Assembly: GCF_947493125.1 (NCBI RefSeq)
Contig: NZ_CANLQB010000001.1
Span: 186,001 to 250,000 of the forward strand
Length of the DNA stretch: 64,000 nucleotides
Direction of reading: 5' to 3'
DNA from: an uncultured Roseobacter sp.
Lineage (GTDB): Bacteria > Pseudomonadota > Alphaproteobacteria > Rhodobacterales > Rhodobacteraceae
The translations under genes were made by a program, and so were the position numbers. The notes below the pieces were generated by a model that saw only the letters and a list, made by a program, of their open reading frames with translations, ran no database searches and was not told the origin of the DNA. Below, in pieces: positions 46,278 through 55,574 of this stretch (position 1 is its first letter; each line of letters opens with the position of its first letter).

Positions 46278-48212
46278 ATGCTGGATCATGACCACCAGGA
46301 GGGCAGCCCCGCGCCGATTGCGCGGCTCAAAGGGCTGCGGGTTGAGTTCCAGACCAAGGACGGGCCGGTGGTCGGGGTCGAGGATGTCTCGTTCGATATC
46401 AACCCGGGCGAGACGGTCTGTGTCGTGGGCGAAAGCGGCTCGGGCAAGTCGGTCTCGTCGCTGTCGCTGATGCGGCTGGTGGAGTTCGGCGGCGGCGAGA
46501 TCACCGGGGGCCAGCTCTGGTTCGACCGGCCCGGTGGCGCGGATATCGATCTGGCCAAGACCAGTGGCGACGAGATGCGCCACATCCGGGGCAATGAGAT
46601 CGGGATGATCTTCCAGGAGCCGATGACGGCGCTGAACCCGGTGTTCACTGTGGGGCGGCAGCTGACGGAAGGGCTGCGCCTGCACAAGGACATGAGCAAA
46701 TCGCAGGCCCGTGCGCGGGCGCTGGAGCTGTTGCGCGAGGTGCGCATCCCCGAGCCGGAGCGGCGGCTCGATCAATACCCGCACGAGCTCTCGGGCGGCA
46801 TGCGCCAGCGCGTCGTGATCGCCATGGCGCTCGCCTGCAAGCCGCGCCTGCTGATCGCGGATGAGCCGACGACCGCGCTCGACGTGACGATCCAGGCGGA
46901 GATCCTGGCGCTGATGGACCGGCTCAAGCGCGAGACGGGCACGGCGGTGATGTTCATCACCCACGACATGGCCGTGGTGGCGCAGATGGCCGACCGCGTC
47001 GTGGTCATGTTCCGCGGCAACAAGGTCGAGGAAGGCCCGGTCGCGCAGATTTTCGAGAGCCCGCAGCACCCCTACACCAAGGCGCTGCTCGCCGCCGTGC
47101 CCAAGCTGGGCGAGATGCGTGGCAAGGCGGCGCCCGAGCCGATGAAACTGCTCGGCACGCCGGGCGCCGAGATCAAGCCGATCCCGGGCACGGATGAGGT
47201 GCTGCTCTCGGTCAAGAACCTGACCACACGCTTTCCGGTCAAGGGCGGTTTCTTCCGCCGGACGGTGGCGAATGTGCATGCGGTCGAGGATCTCTCCTTC
47301 ACGCTGAACAAGGGTCAGACGCTGAGCCTTGTGGGCGAGAGCGGCTGTGGCAAATCGACGGCGGGCCGGTCGATCCTGCGGCTGGTCGATCCGCTTTCCG
47401 GTCAGGTCGACCTCGACGGTACCGACATCATGGCGCTGGATCAGGCGCAGCTGCGCCGCGCGCGGCTGGATATGCAGATGATCTTCCAGGATCCCTTTGC
47501 CTCGCTGAACCCGCAGATGCAGCTCAGCGATCAGGTGGCCGAGCCGATCCATAATTTCGGTACGCTCAAGGGCAAGGACGTGCAGGCCCGTGTCGAGATG
47601 CTGTTCGACCGGGTGGAGCTGCCGCGCAGCTTCATGCGGCGCTATCCGCATGAGCTCTCTGGCGGGCAGCGGCAGCGGGTGGCGATAGCGCGGGCCCTGG
47701 CGTTGAACCCCAAGCTGATCATCGCGGATGAGGCGGTCTCGGCCCTGGACGTGTCAGTACAGGCGCAGGTGCTGAACCTGATGATGGAGCTGCAGGCGGA
47801 ACTGGGGCTTTCCTTTCTCTTCATCAGCCATGACATGGCGGTGGTGGAGCGTGTGAGCCACCACGTCGGTGTGATGTATCTGGGCCGCATCGTCGAGATG
47901 GGGCCACGTGCGCGCGTCTTCGAGAACCCGCAGCACCCCTATACGCAGGCGCTGATGAAGGCGGTGCCCATCGCCGATCCGCGCCAGCGCAAGGATGAAA
48001 GCGAGCTGAACTTCAAGCCGATCCCCTCGCCGATCCACCCGGTGGGTTATGAGCCCGAGGCCTCGATCTATCGCGAGGTGGAGCCGGGCCATATGGTGCT
48101 GGTCACCGACAGCGGATATGACCGCAGCGATGCCATCGTCGAGGTGGAAAACCGCTTGCGCGACGGCCAGGACGAGGCGGAAGGAGCGGGCGGACGCCGC
48201 CTTTATGACTGA
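46278..48212 (+). CDS. Peptide-type ABC transporter ATPase, two fused nucleotide-binding domains
   Basis: A 644-residue protein carrying both ATPase domains (DppD- and DppF-like) in one chain, as in GsiA/YejF. Domain 1: Walker A GESGSGKS at 51-58, signature LSGGMRQR near 171, Walker [13 protein letters not shown]. Domain 2: Walker A GESGCGKS near 352, signature LSGGQRQR near 461, Walker [13 protein letters not shown]. Each domain ends with the oligopeptide-type segment ([16 protein letters not shown]). It is cytoplasmic and should power the divergently encoded permeases. AGGAG precedes the ATG; the stop overlaps the next gene by eight bases. Confidence 0.94.
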   Translation: MLDHDHQEGSPAPIARLKGLRVEFQTKDGPVVGVEDVSFDINPGETVCVVGESGSGKSVSSLSLMRLVEFGGGEITGGQLWFDRPGGADIDLAKTSGDEMRHIRGNEIGMIFQEPMTALNPVFTVGRQLTEGLRLHKDMSKSQARARALELLREVRIPEPERRLDQYPHELSGGMRQRVVIAMALACKPRLLIADEPTTALDVTIQAEILALMDRLKRETGTAVMFITHDMAVVAQMADRVVVMFRGNKVEEGPVAQIFESPQHPYTKALLAAVPKLGEMRGKAAPEPMKLLGTPGAEIKPIPGTDEVLLSVKNLTTRFPVKGGFFRRTVANVHAVEDLSFTLNKGQTLSLVGESGCGKSTAGRSILRLVDPLSGQVDLDGTDIMALDQAQLRRARLDMQMIFQDPFASLNPQMQLSDQVAEPIHNFGTLKGKDVQARVEMLFDRVELPRSFMRRYPHELSGGQRQRVAIARALALNPKLIIADEAVSALDVSVQAQVLNLMMELQAELGLSFLFISHDMAVVERVSHHVGVMYLGRIVEMGPRARVFENPQHPYTQALMKAVPIADPRQRKDESELNFKPIPSPIHPVGYEPEASIYREVEPGHMVLVTDSGYDRSDAIVEVENRLRDGQDEAEGAGGRRLYD

Positions 48213-49368
48213 CCGCCTGACGCCGCTTGAGATCATGCGCCAACTCGTGGCGTTTCCGACGGTGAGCCGCGATACCAACTTGCCGCTGGTCGATTGGGTC
48301 GAGGAGTATCTCGCCGCGCAGGGTGTCACGGCGCATCGCTACACCGACCCCGACCAGCCCAAGGCCGCGCTGTTTGCGCATGTGGGGCCGTGGGAGGAGG
48401 GCGCGGTTGTGCTCTCGGGCCACACGGATGTGGTGCCCGTCGATGGCCAGCCCTGGGACACCGACCCTTTCGAGGTGGTCGAGAAGGACGGGCGCTATTT
48501 CGGGCGCGGCACCTGCGACATGAAGGGCTTCGATGCGCTGGCGATCTGGGCGCTGGTCGAGGCGCATCACGCAGGCGTCAAGCGTCCGCTGCAGATCGCT
48601 CTGAGCTATGATGAGGAGATCGGCTGCACCGGGGCGCCGCCGATGATCGAGGCGATGCAGCCGGTGTTGCCCAAGGGCAGTGCCGCGATCATCGGGGAGC
48701 CCTCGGGGATGCGCGCGGTCTCGGGGCACAAGGGCGGCTGCGGCTTCGACACCCATGTGCAGGGCTTCGAGGTGCACAGCTCGCTGATGGACCGTGGCGT
48801 GAACGCGGTGATGTATGGCGCCAAGCTGGTAGACTGGGCCAACCGGATGAACGCAGCCAATCAGGCGGATGAGCCGCAGGACATCGCGGCGCTGTTCGAC
48901 CCGCCCTTCACCACGGTGCACGTGGGCATGATCTCGGGCGGCACGGCGCATAACATCACGGCGAAGGATTGCCATTTCGCGATGGATTTCCGCGTGGTGC
49001 CGGGCGAGGACAAGCGGGCCTGGGAGGCGCGGTATCGCGCACGGGTGGCCGAGGTCGAGGCCGAGATGCAGGCGGTTGTCGCGGACACGCGCATCGCGAT
49101 CACCCCACGCTTCGACGTGCCCGCGCTGGAACCGGAGGTGGGCGGCGAGGCCGAGGCGCTGGTGCGTGGGATCACCGGCGACAATGCGAGCCACGTGGTC
49201 AGCTATGGGACCGAAGCCGGGCAGTTCCAGCAGGCCGGATATTCCGCGGTGATCTGCGGCCCCGGGTACATCGCCCAGGCACATCAGCCCAATGAATACA
49301 TCTCCGTGGCCGAGTTCGAGGCGGGGCAGGATTTCATGCGCCGCCTGGTGACCCGGCTCGGCACATGA
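48205..49368 (+). CDS. M20 family deacylase (acetylornithine deacetylase-like)
   Basis: A 387-residue zinc amidohydrolase of the M20A (ArgE/DapE) group. Metal and catalytic motifs: LSGHTDVVPVDGQPWDTDPF (His/Asp), RGTCDMKGFDALA (bridging Asp), YDEEIGCTGAPPMIEA (catalytic Glu pair) and VSYGTEAGQFQQAGYSAVICGPG. It resembles ArgE, but linkage to the ABC transporter (start overlapping the ATPase stop by eight bases) suggests it removes acyl groups from imported compounds rather than serving arginine synthesis. Confidence 0.88.
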   Translation: MTDRLTPLEIMRQLVAFPTVSRDTNLPLVDWVEEYLAAQGVTAHRYTDPDQPKAALFAHVGPWEEGAVVLSGHTDVVPVDGQPWDTDPFEVVEKDGRYFGRGTCDMKGFDALAIWALVEAHHAGVKRPLQIALSYDEEIGCTGAPPMIEAMQPVLPKGSAAIIGEPSGMRAVSGHKGGCGFDTHVQGFEVHSSLMDRGVNAVMYGAKLVDWANRMNAANQADEPQDIAALFDPPFTTVHVGMISGGTAHNITAKDCHFAMDFRVVPGEDKRAWEARYRARVAEVEAEMQAVVADTRIAITPRFDVPALEPEVGGEAEALVRGITGDNASHVVSYGTEAGQFQQAGYSAVICGPGYIAQAHQPNEYISVAEFEAGQDFMRRLVTRLGT

Positions 49369-49386
49369 GCGGCCGCGCGCCACTGA

Positions 49387-49414
49387 CAGGTGGGGTGGGC
49401 TTTCAGGCCACCCG
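49387..49414 (-). repeat. REP-type palindrome D
   Basis: A 28-base copy whose 19-base core (49394-49412) is identical to copy B. It lies in the 61-base gap between the M20 gene and the flavoprotein gene, ending 16 bases before the latter's start, so it sits where a ribosome site would be expected. Confidence 0.85.
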
Positions 49415-49429
49415 CCGCCGGGGCCGCAT

Positions 49430-50776
49430 GTGAGCACCGGCCCAATCTCCATCGACACTCCGGTGCGCTTTGCCGCCAAGCTGCCGGAGGCCGCGGACGT
49501 GGTGGTTATCGGTAGCGGTGTCATCGGGGTCAGCACCGCGCTGTATCTTGCGCGTGCGGGTCGCTCGGTTGTGCTGCTGGAGAAGGGCCGGATCGCGGGT
49601 GAGCAGTCGAGCCGCAACTGGGGCTGGATCCGGCAGCAGGGCCGCGACCCGGATGAGCTGCCCATCATGGTGGAGGCGAACCGGCACTGGCGCCAGTTGG
49701 CAACCGAGACCAACCGCGACATCGGTCTTGTGCGGGGCGGTGTGACCTATCTGGCGCAGACCGAGGCTGAGATGGCGCGCTATGCCGATTGGGTGCCCCA
49801 TGCGCAGTCGCAGGGTGTGGACACGCGGCTGCTGACCCGTGCCGAGACCGCCGCGCTGCTGCCCGCTGCGTCGAAATCCTATCTGGGCGCTCTGCACACC
49901 GCCTCCGACATGCGCGCGGAGCCCTGGGTCGCGGTGCCCGCGCTGGCCGAGCTTGCCGCGCGCGCCGGCGCGCAGATCATTGAGAACTGCGCGGTGCGCT
50001 GCCTCGATATCGCAGCCGGGCGGGTGGCGGGTGTGGTGACCGAGCAAGGGCGTACCGCGGCACCCGAGGTGGTACTGGCGGGCGGCGCGTGGTCGGCGCT
50101 CTTTCTCCGCAACCATGGCGTGGCGCTGCCGCAGCTGTCGGTGCGCGCGACCGTGGCGGCCACCACGGCGCTGCCCGAGGTGGCACCGGGCGGGATGGCG
50201 GACACGCGCATCGCCTTTCGCCCGCGCCAGGACGGAGGCTACACGCTGGCGGCTGGCGGGTTTCATGAGCTCTTCCTCGGCTGGGATGCGCTGCGCGCGC
50301 TGCCGAAATTCCTCACGCAACTGAAGGCAGAGCCCTTCGGCACCCGGTTTCTGCCCGCGGCCCCCAAGGGCTATCCCGATGGCTGGCGCACGCCGCGCCG
50401 CTGGTCTGGCGAGGACACCAGCCCGTTCGAGGGGCAGCGCGTGTTGAACCCGGCGCCGAATGCGCGGAAAGTGCAGCAGCTCAAACACGCCTTTGCCGCG
50501 CTCTTTCCGGAACTTCCCAGCTTCGAGATCGCGCAGAGCTGGGCGGGCATGATCGACACGATGCCGGATGTGGTGCCGGTGGTGGACCGTGTCGCGGCAT
50601 TGCCGGGGCTGACGCTGGGCACCGGGATGAGTGGGCATGGGTTTGGCATCGGCCCGGCGATGGGGCGTATCCTGGCGGATCTGGCGCAGGGCAATGCGCC
50701 GGGCCATGACCTGACCCGCTTTCGGCTCAGCCGTTTTGCCGATGGCAGCCCGATGCGGCTCGGACCAGCGCTTTGA
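49430..50776 (+). CDS. DadA-like FAD-dependent amino acid oxidoreductase
   Basis: A 448-residue flavoprotein of the DAO family. The FAD loop DVVVIGSGVIGVSTALYLARAG starts near residue 23 and the typical QSSRNWGWIRQQGRDPDELPIM follows. The C-terminal part has PVVDRVAALPGLTLGTGMSGHGFG. Likely substrates are D-amino acids, glycine derivatives or other secondary amines. The GTG at 49430 has no clear ribosome site because REP copy D lies upstream. It is sandwiched between two M20 hydrolase genes. Confidence 0.88.
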   Translation: MSTGPISIDTPVRFAAKLPEAADVVVIGSGVIGVSTALYLARAGRSVVLLEKGRIAGEQSSRNWGWIRQQGRDPDELPIMVEANRHWRQLATETNRDIGLVRGGVTYLAQTEAEMARYADWVPHAQSQGVDTRLLTRAETAALLPAASKSYLGALHTASDMRAEPWVAVPALAELAARAGAQIIENCAVRCLDIAAGRVAGVVTEQGRTAAPEVVLAGGAWSALFLRNHGVALPQLSVRATVAATTALPEVAPGGMADTRIAFRPRQDGGYTLAAGGFHELFLGWDALRALPKFLTQLKAEPFGTRFLPAAPKGYPDGWRTPRRWSGEDTSPFEGQRVLNPAPNARKVQQLKHAFAALFPELPSFEIAQSWAGMIDTMPDVVPVVDRVAALPGLTLGTGMSGHGFGIGPAMGRILADLAQGNAPGHDLTRFRLSRFADGSPMRLGPAL

Positions 50777-50797
50777 CGCGGGCGGATGCGGCCTCGT

Positions 50798-50816
50798 CAG
50801 CTTCGGGTTGAAGCTG
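50798..50816 (+). terminator. Short hairpin after the flavoprotein gene
   Basis: CAGCTTC (50798-50804), a five-base loop and GAAGCTG (50810-50816) form a perfect seven-pair stem 22 bases after the stop. There is no T run, so it is at best a weak terminator or mRNA end-stabiliser in the 181-base gap. Confidence 0.35.
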
Positions 50817-50957
50817 CGGGATGCGGCGATAAGATACGGCAAGCGGCCAGAATCGTTCAACCTTCTGTCTGTCGTACGGCCTCTGACCGCAGCCTGTCAG
50901 GGCTCGTGCGCCCACCCGATCCCCATGGCCCCACGCCACCTCAAGGAGAGATGTCCC

Positions 50958-52121
50958 ATGCCCGTGAAGAACCGTTTTGCCGAATTGCACGATGAGATCA
51001 CCGCGTGGCGACGGGATTTGCACGAACATCCCGAGTTGCTCTTTGACACCCACCGCACCTCTGCCCTGGTGGCTGAAAAGCTGCAGGCCTTCGGCTGTGA
51101 CGAGGTGGTGACCGGCATTGGACGCACGGGCGTTGTGGGCGTGATCAAGGGCAAGTCGGACAGCTCTGGCAAGGTGATCGGGCTGCGTGCCGATATGGAT
51201 GCGCTGCCGATCCTGGAACAGACGGGTGTGGATTATGCGTCGAAGACGCCGGGCGCGATGCACGCCTGCGGCCATGACGGGCATACCGCGATGCTGCTGG
51301 GCGCGGCGAAATACCTTGCTGAGACGCGCAACTTCGATGGCACGGCGGTGGTGATCTTTCAGCCCGCCGAAGAGGGTGGCGCCGGCGGGCGCGAGATGTG
51401 CGAGGATGGCATGATGGAGCGTTTCGGGATCCAGGAGATCTACGGGATGCACAACTGGCCGGGCAAACCGCTGGGCAGTTTCTCGATCCGGCCCGGCGCG
51501 TTTTTTGCGGCGACGGATGTCTTCGATATCGAGGTGGAAGGGCTGGGAGGCCATGCCGCCAAGCCGCATGAGACCATCGACACGACCGTGGTGGCGAGCC
51601 ACATCGTGATCGCGGCGCAGACCATCGCCAGCCGGAATGCCGACCCGGTGGAGCAGATCGTCGTGTCGGTGACCTCCTTCGAGACCTCGTCGAAGGCGTT
51701 CAACGTCATCCCGCAGCGCGTGACGCTCAAGGGCACCGTGCGGACGTTGACCCCGGAGATGCGCGACCTGGCCGAGACGCGGCTGACCAAGCTGGCGCAG
51801 GGCGTGGCCGAGAGCTTTGGCGCAAGCGCCAAGGTGGAGTATGTGCGCAACTATCCGGTCATGGCGAACCACGAGGAACAGACGGCCTTTGCCGCGAAGG
51901 TGGCCGCGGATGTGGCGGGTGACTGCGAGGAGGCGCCGCTGGTCATGGGGGGCGAGGATTTCGCCTTCATGCTGGAAGAACGCCCCGGCGCCTATATTCT
52001 GGTTGGCAACGGGCCGAGTGCGGCGGTGCATCACCCGGAGTACAACTTCAACGACGATGCGATCCCGGCCGGCTGCAGCTGGTGGGCCGAGATCGTGGAG
52101 CAGCGGTTGCCCGCGGCCTAG
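50958..52121 (+). CDS. M20D amidohydrolase (hippurate hydrolase/N-acyl amino acid hydrolase-like)
   Basis: A 387-residue metal-dependent amidohydrolase of the HipO/AbgB type. Motifs: WRRDLHEHPELLFDTHRTSALV at the start, GLRADMDALPILEQTG, HACGHDGHTAMLLGAAKYLAE (metal Cys/His), FQPAEEGGAGGREM (catalytic Glu), and GGEDFAFMLEERPGAYILVGNG at the end. It splits N-acyl amino acids or related amides. AAGGAGAG precedes the ATG at 50958; a longer frame upstream is ignored. It closes the transporter/hydrolase group. Confidence 0.92.
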   Translation: MPVKNRFAELHDEITAWRRDLHEHPELLFDTHRTSALVAEKLQAFGCDEVVTGIGRTGVVGVIKGKSDSSGKVIGLRADMDALPILEQTGVDYASKTPGAMHACGHDGHTAMLLGAAKYLAETRNFDGTAVVIFQPAEEGGAGGREMCEDGMMERFGIQEIYGMHNWPGKPLGSFSIRPGAFFAATDVFDIEVEGLGGHAAKPHETIDTTVVASHIVIAAQTIASRNADPVEQIVVSVTSFETSSKAFNVIPQRVTLKGTVRTLTPEMRDLAETRLTKLAQGVAESFGASAKVEYVRNYPVMANHEEQTAFAAKVAADVAGDCEEAPLVMGGEDFAFMLEERPGAYILVGNGPSAAVHHPEYNFNDDAIPAGCSWWAEIVEQRLPAA

Positions 52122-53179
52122 GCCGCGTCCAGCAGCCGCCGGTAGAGCGCTACAAGCGTGGCGGCTTCGGTCTCGATCGAGAAGTTTTGCTCCACGTGCG
52201 CCCGGGATAGCGCGGACCACTGCTGCAGGCGCGCGGGGTCCGACAGGATGTGATCGGCGGCCTGCCGGATTGCCTCGGGATCTCCGGGTTCGACCAGAAG
52301 CCCGGTCTCGCCCTCGACAACCAGCGCCTCGAAGGCGCCGACGCGGGTTGCCACAACCGGGCAGCCGCAGGCCATCGCTTCGATGGGGGTGAGGCCGAAC
52401 CCTTCCCAGCGCTGTGGCGCCACGTAGAGATCAAGAATGCGGTACCAGTCGGCCATGGCTTCGGGCGGCACCTCGGGCATGAAACGCAGCCGCTCGGCGA
52501 GGCCCGCCGCGGCGACCTTGGCCCGCAGGTTTTCCTCGAAGTTGCGATGCTCTGTCGTGGCGCGGCCCATCACCAGCGCCGTGGCGGTGGGGTGGTCGCG
52601 CAAGAGGCCGATCATCGCGTCCACGTAGACATCGGTGCCCTTCTGCGCGCGGATGCGCCCATAACAGCCGATCACCGGCCCGGCGTCGGCAACACCGAGA
52701 CGGTCGCGCAGGGCGCTGCGGTCCGGGCTGGGGGAAAACCCGGTGACGTCGATGCCGTGCATGATGACCTGCGACGGCCCTTCCAGATAGCTCGCGGTCT
52801 TCTCCGAGGTGGCGACCACGGCGTCCATGCGCCGGATCAGCCACCGCGTGAGGCCGGTCTGCTTGCGCTGCGAGGCGGAGGTGAAGAGCAGTTTCAGCCG
52901 TTTGCCGAGCAGATACCGCAGCGCCAGCCCACCGATCATTTCCACGTTGCGCCGGGCATGCCAGACGCGCCAGCCGTTTGGCCCGCGCCGCGACATCCAG
53001 GGCAGCGCGGAGAGCGGCACCTGCGGCACGTGCGCGGGCAGCACCGGGCCGGTCGCGGCGATGGCAATGTCGCGCGACTGGATCGGCACCAGCCGGATGA
53101 TCGTGGCCGTCACGCCCGACAGCCGCCGCTTGAAGTTGGGCGCGATCACCTCGATGTCGCGCAGGGCGGGGCGGGTCAT
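52118..53179 (-). CDS. Glycosyltransferase family 4 protein
   Basis: A 353-residue GT-B glycosyltransferase. The C-terminal half has the GT4 donor-site pattern: GCYGRIRAQKGTDVYVDAMI, then VAPQRWEGFGLTPIEAMACG and VVATRVGAFEALVVEGETGLLV (the E-x7-E region). It probably adds a sugar to lipopolysaccharide, because its start overlaps the waaA stop by four bases. The exact sugar and acceptor cannot be read from sequence. Confidence 0.9.
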   Translation of the reverse strand: MTRPALRDIEVIAPNFKRRLSGVTATIIRLVPIQSRDIAIAATGPVLPAHVPQVPLSALPWMSRRGPNGWRVWHARRNVEMIGGLALRYLLGKRLKLLFTSASQRKQTGLTRWLIRRMDAVVATSEKTASYLEGPSQVIMHGIDVTGFSPSPDRSALRDRLGVADAGPVIGCYGRIRAQKGTDVYVDAMIGLLRDHPTATALVMGRATTEHRNFEENLRAKVAAAGLAERLRFMPEVPPEAMADWYRILDLYVAPQRWEGFGLTPIEAMACGCPVVATRVGAFEALVVEGETGLLVEPGDPEAIRQAADHILSDPARLQQWSALSRAHVEQNFSIETEAATLVALYRRLLDAA

Positions 53180-54474
53180 CGGCTGTCCCTTTCGAGGTTC
53201 AGGATGTGAATGAGCCGGGAGGCGATGCCACCCAGCACATTGGACTGATCCTGCACGACGCTGTCCGCAGCCTGCAGGGCCTGCGCGCGCGCGGCGGGTG
53301 CATCGAGCACGTCTGCCACCGCGCGGGCCAACTCCGCCGCGTCTGCGACACGGATCGCAGCGCCCCTGGCTTGCATGTCGGCGTAGGTCTCTGCGAAGCT
53401 GGTCACATGCGGGCCGGACAGAACTACGGCCTCGGCCTGCACCACCTCGAACGGGTTGTGCCCGCCGATGGGGTGCAGGGACCCGCCCAGAAATACCACA
53501 TCGGTCATGGCGTACCAGTTTCCAAGTTCCCCCAATGTGTCGGCGAGATAGACCGCCTCACCATTGCGGGGCAGCGCGTCTTCGGAGCGGGTGGCGCAGC
53601 TGAGCTTCGCCGCGCGGATCAGCGCGGCGACCTCTGCGCTGCGATCCGGGTGGCGTGGCACCAGGATCAGGGCCAGGTCGGGGTGGGTGGCCCGCAGGGT
53701 CTCATGAGCGCCGAGCACGATCTCCTCTTCGCCGGGGTGGGTCGAGGCGGCGACCCAAACCGGACGGCCCTTCAGCGCGGCGCGGATCTGCGCCAGCACG
53801 GCGGGGTCGGTGGGCAGGGGGGCGGAGAGGGATTTGAGGTTGGTGCCGCGCGCCACCCGATCGGCGGGCGCGTGCATGTCGAGCATCGCCTGCGCCATCT
53901 CGTCGTTCTGGGTCAGGATCAGGTCGAAGACCTCGAAAATATAGGCGGCGAGGCCCGCGTGGCGCGCCCAGGCCGCGCGCGACTTGGCACTGAGCCGCGC
54001 GTTGACGAGGGCCATGGGCGTGCCCCGCTCGCGGGTCATGCGCAGCATCAGCGGCCAGAGCTCGCTTTCCACGAAGACCGCCGCATCGGGGCGCCAGTGT
54101 TTGAGAAAGCGGCTGAGCGGGCCGTGCGCGTCGAGCGGCGCGAACTGGTGGACCGTACGTGGCGGCATCCGGTCGGCGACGAGCTTGGCTGATGTGGGCG
54201 TCCCCGAGGTGATCAGGAACTGTGCGCGGGGCAGCATCTCGCCCATCTTGGTGATCAGCGCCAGCACCGACAGGCTTTCGCCGACAGAGGCTGCGTGGAA
54301 CCAGATCAGCTGGCCGCCGCCCATGCGGGGCTGGCTGGCGTGGCCCATCTTCTCATGCGCCCGCAGGGCTGAGACGCCCTGTTTGCGCAGTTTGCGGATC
54401 GTGGCCCAGGCGGCGAAGGGGGCCAGCAGCAGGGTGGCCGCCACGTAGAGGTAATAGAGCGGCGGCGCGCGCAT
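53176..54474 (-). CDS. waaA: 3-deoxy-D-manno-octulosonic acid (Kdo) transferase WaaA
   Basis: WaaA transfers Kdo from CMP-Kdo to lipid A precursor at the inner membrane. The protein has 432 residues: an N-terminal membrane anchor (YYLYVAATLLLAPFAAW), then the GT30 domain with IWFHAASVGESLSVLALI, FVESELWPLMLRMTRERG, VAASTHPGEEEIVLGAH and FLGGSLHPIGGHNPFEVVQ. These identify the family firmly. It is followed by an overlapping glycosyltransferase gene, consistent with core-LPS assembly. Number of Kdo residues added is not predictable. Confidence 0.95.
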   Translation of the reverse strand: MRAPPLYYLYVAATLLLAPFAAWATIRKLRKQGVSALRAHEKMGHASQPRMGGGQLIWFHAASVGESLSVLALITKMGEMLPRAQFLITSGTPTSAKLVADRMPPRTVHQFAPLDAHGPLSRFLKHWRPDAAVFVESELWPLMLRMTRERGTPMALVNARLSAKSRAAWARHAGLAAYIFEVFDLILTQNDEMAQAMLDMHAPADRVARGTNLKSLSAPLPTDPAVLAQIRAALKGRPVWVAASTHPGEEEIVLGAHETLRATHPDLALILVPRHPDRSAEVAALIRAAKLSCATRSEDALPRNGEAVYLADTLGELGNWYAMTDVVFLGGSLHPIGGHNPFEVVQAEAVVLSGPHVTSFAETYADMQARGAAIRVADAAELARAVADVLDAPAARAQALQAADSVVQDQSNVLGGIASRLIHILNLERDSR

Positions 54475-54482
54475 GGGGTGGG

Positions 54483-55490
54483 TCAGCCGCCCGTATGGCT
54501 CATGTGCCGGGGCATCTGACCGTCGAGACGTTGGCGGGAGTAATCGAAGTCATGGCCCTTGGGCTTGAGCGCGATGGCCGCGCGGATCGCCTCTTCAAGC
54601 GGGGCGTTGTCCTCGGGGTGGGCACGCAGCGGCGCGCGCAGGTCGGCCCTGTCTTCCTGGCCCAGACACATGTAGATCTCGCCGGTGCAGGTGATGCGCA
54701 CGCGGTTGCAGCTTTCGCAGAAATTATGGCTGAGCGGGGTGATGAAGCCGATCTTCTGGCCGGTTTCTTCCAGCCGCACATAGCGCGCGGGGCCGCCCGT
54801 GCGTTCGGCCAGATCGGTGACCGTGTAGTGCTCGGCATAGCGCGCGCGCACATCTTTCAGCGACCAATATTGGCCCAGGCGATCCTCATTGCCGATGTCA
54901 CCCATGGGCATGACCTCGATCCACGTCAGATCAATGCCGCGTTCGGCGCACCATTCGGTGATGTAGGGCAACTCGGCCTCGTTGAAGCCCTTCAGCGCAA
55001 CCGCGTTGAGTTTGACGCGCATGCCGGCGGCTTGCGCTGCGTCGATCCCGCGCAGCACTTGGGGCAGGCGGCCCCAGCGGGTGATCTCGGCGAATTTGGT
55101 CTCATCGAGCGTGTCGAGCGAGACGTTCACCCGGCGCACGCCTGCCGCGTAGAGGTCACCCGCGAAGCGCTCGAGCTGGCTGCCATTGGTGGTCAGCGTC
55201 AGCTCTTTCAGGGTGCCTGCATCGAGGTGCCGCGACATGCTCTGGAAGAAAGTGAGGATGCCCTTGCGCACCAGCGGCTCACCCCCGGTGATCCGCAGCT
55301 TCTCGACCCCGAGGCCCACAAAGGTGGAGCAGAGCCGGTCCAGCTCTTCCAGCGTCAGCAACTCCTTTTTCGGCAGGAACGTCATGTTTTCGGACATGCA
55401 GTAGACGCAACGGAAATCGCAGCGGTCCGTCACCGAGACCCGGAGGTAGGTGATTGCGCGGGCAAATGGATCAATCAATGGCGCGGTCAT
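54483..55490 (-). CDS. moaA: GTP 3',8-cyclase MoaA
   Basis: MoaA is the radical-SAM enzyme starting molybdenum cofactor synthesis from GTP. The protein has 335 residues. The radical-SAM cluster motif is at Cys24, Cys28 and Cys31 (CDFRCVYCM), GGEPLVRKG follows near 73, and the second cluster site is C-terminal ([20 protein letters not shown]). An inverted repeat GATCA-N8-TGATC (55492-55509) lies just before the start, in the short gap to the divergent lipoprotein gene. The gene lies eight bases upstream of waaA on the same strand. Confidence 0.97.
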   Translation of the reverse strand: MTAPLIDPFARAITYLRVSVTDRCDFRCVYCMSENMTFLPKKELLTLEELDRLCSTFVGLGVEKLRITGGEPLVRKGILTFFQSMSRHLDAGTLKELTLTTNGSQLERFAGDLYAAGVRRVNVSLDTLDETKFAEITRWGRLPQVLRGIDAAQAAGMRVKLNAVALKGFNEAELPYITEWCAERGIDLTWIEVMPMGDIGNEDRLGQYWSLKDVRARYAEHYTVTDLAERTGGPARYVRLEETGQKIGFITPLSHNFCESCNRVRITCTGEIYMCLGQEDRADLRAPLRAHPEDNAPLEEAIRAAIALKPKGHDFDYSRQRLDGQMPRHMSHTGG

Positions 55491-55574
55491 GGATCAATAG
55501 GTAATGATCTGCGCAAGGGGCAGCAAGAGGTTAACGGCATTGATGCGAAATGGCTGCTGTGGTTTAGACGGGGT

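Noticed and set aside
55492-55509. GATCA-N8-TGATC inverted repeat before moaA
   Set aside because: The arms are only five bases, the spacing fits no regulator I know, and chance occurrence is likely.
54495-55574. N-terminal extension of the lipoprotein frame at 55575
   Set aside because: It runs antisense to moaA. The ATG at 55575 gives a proper lipoprotein signal peptide.
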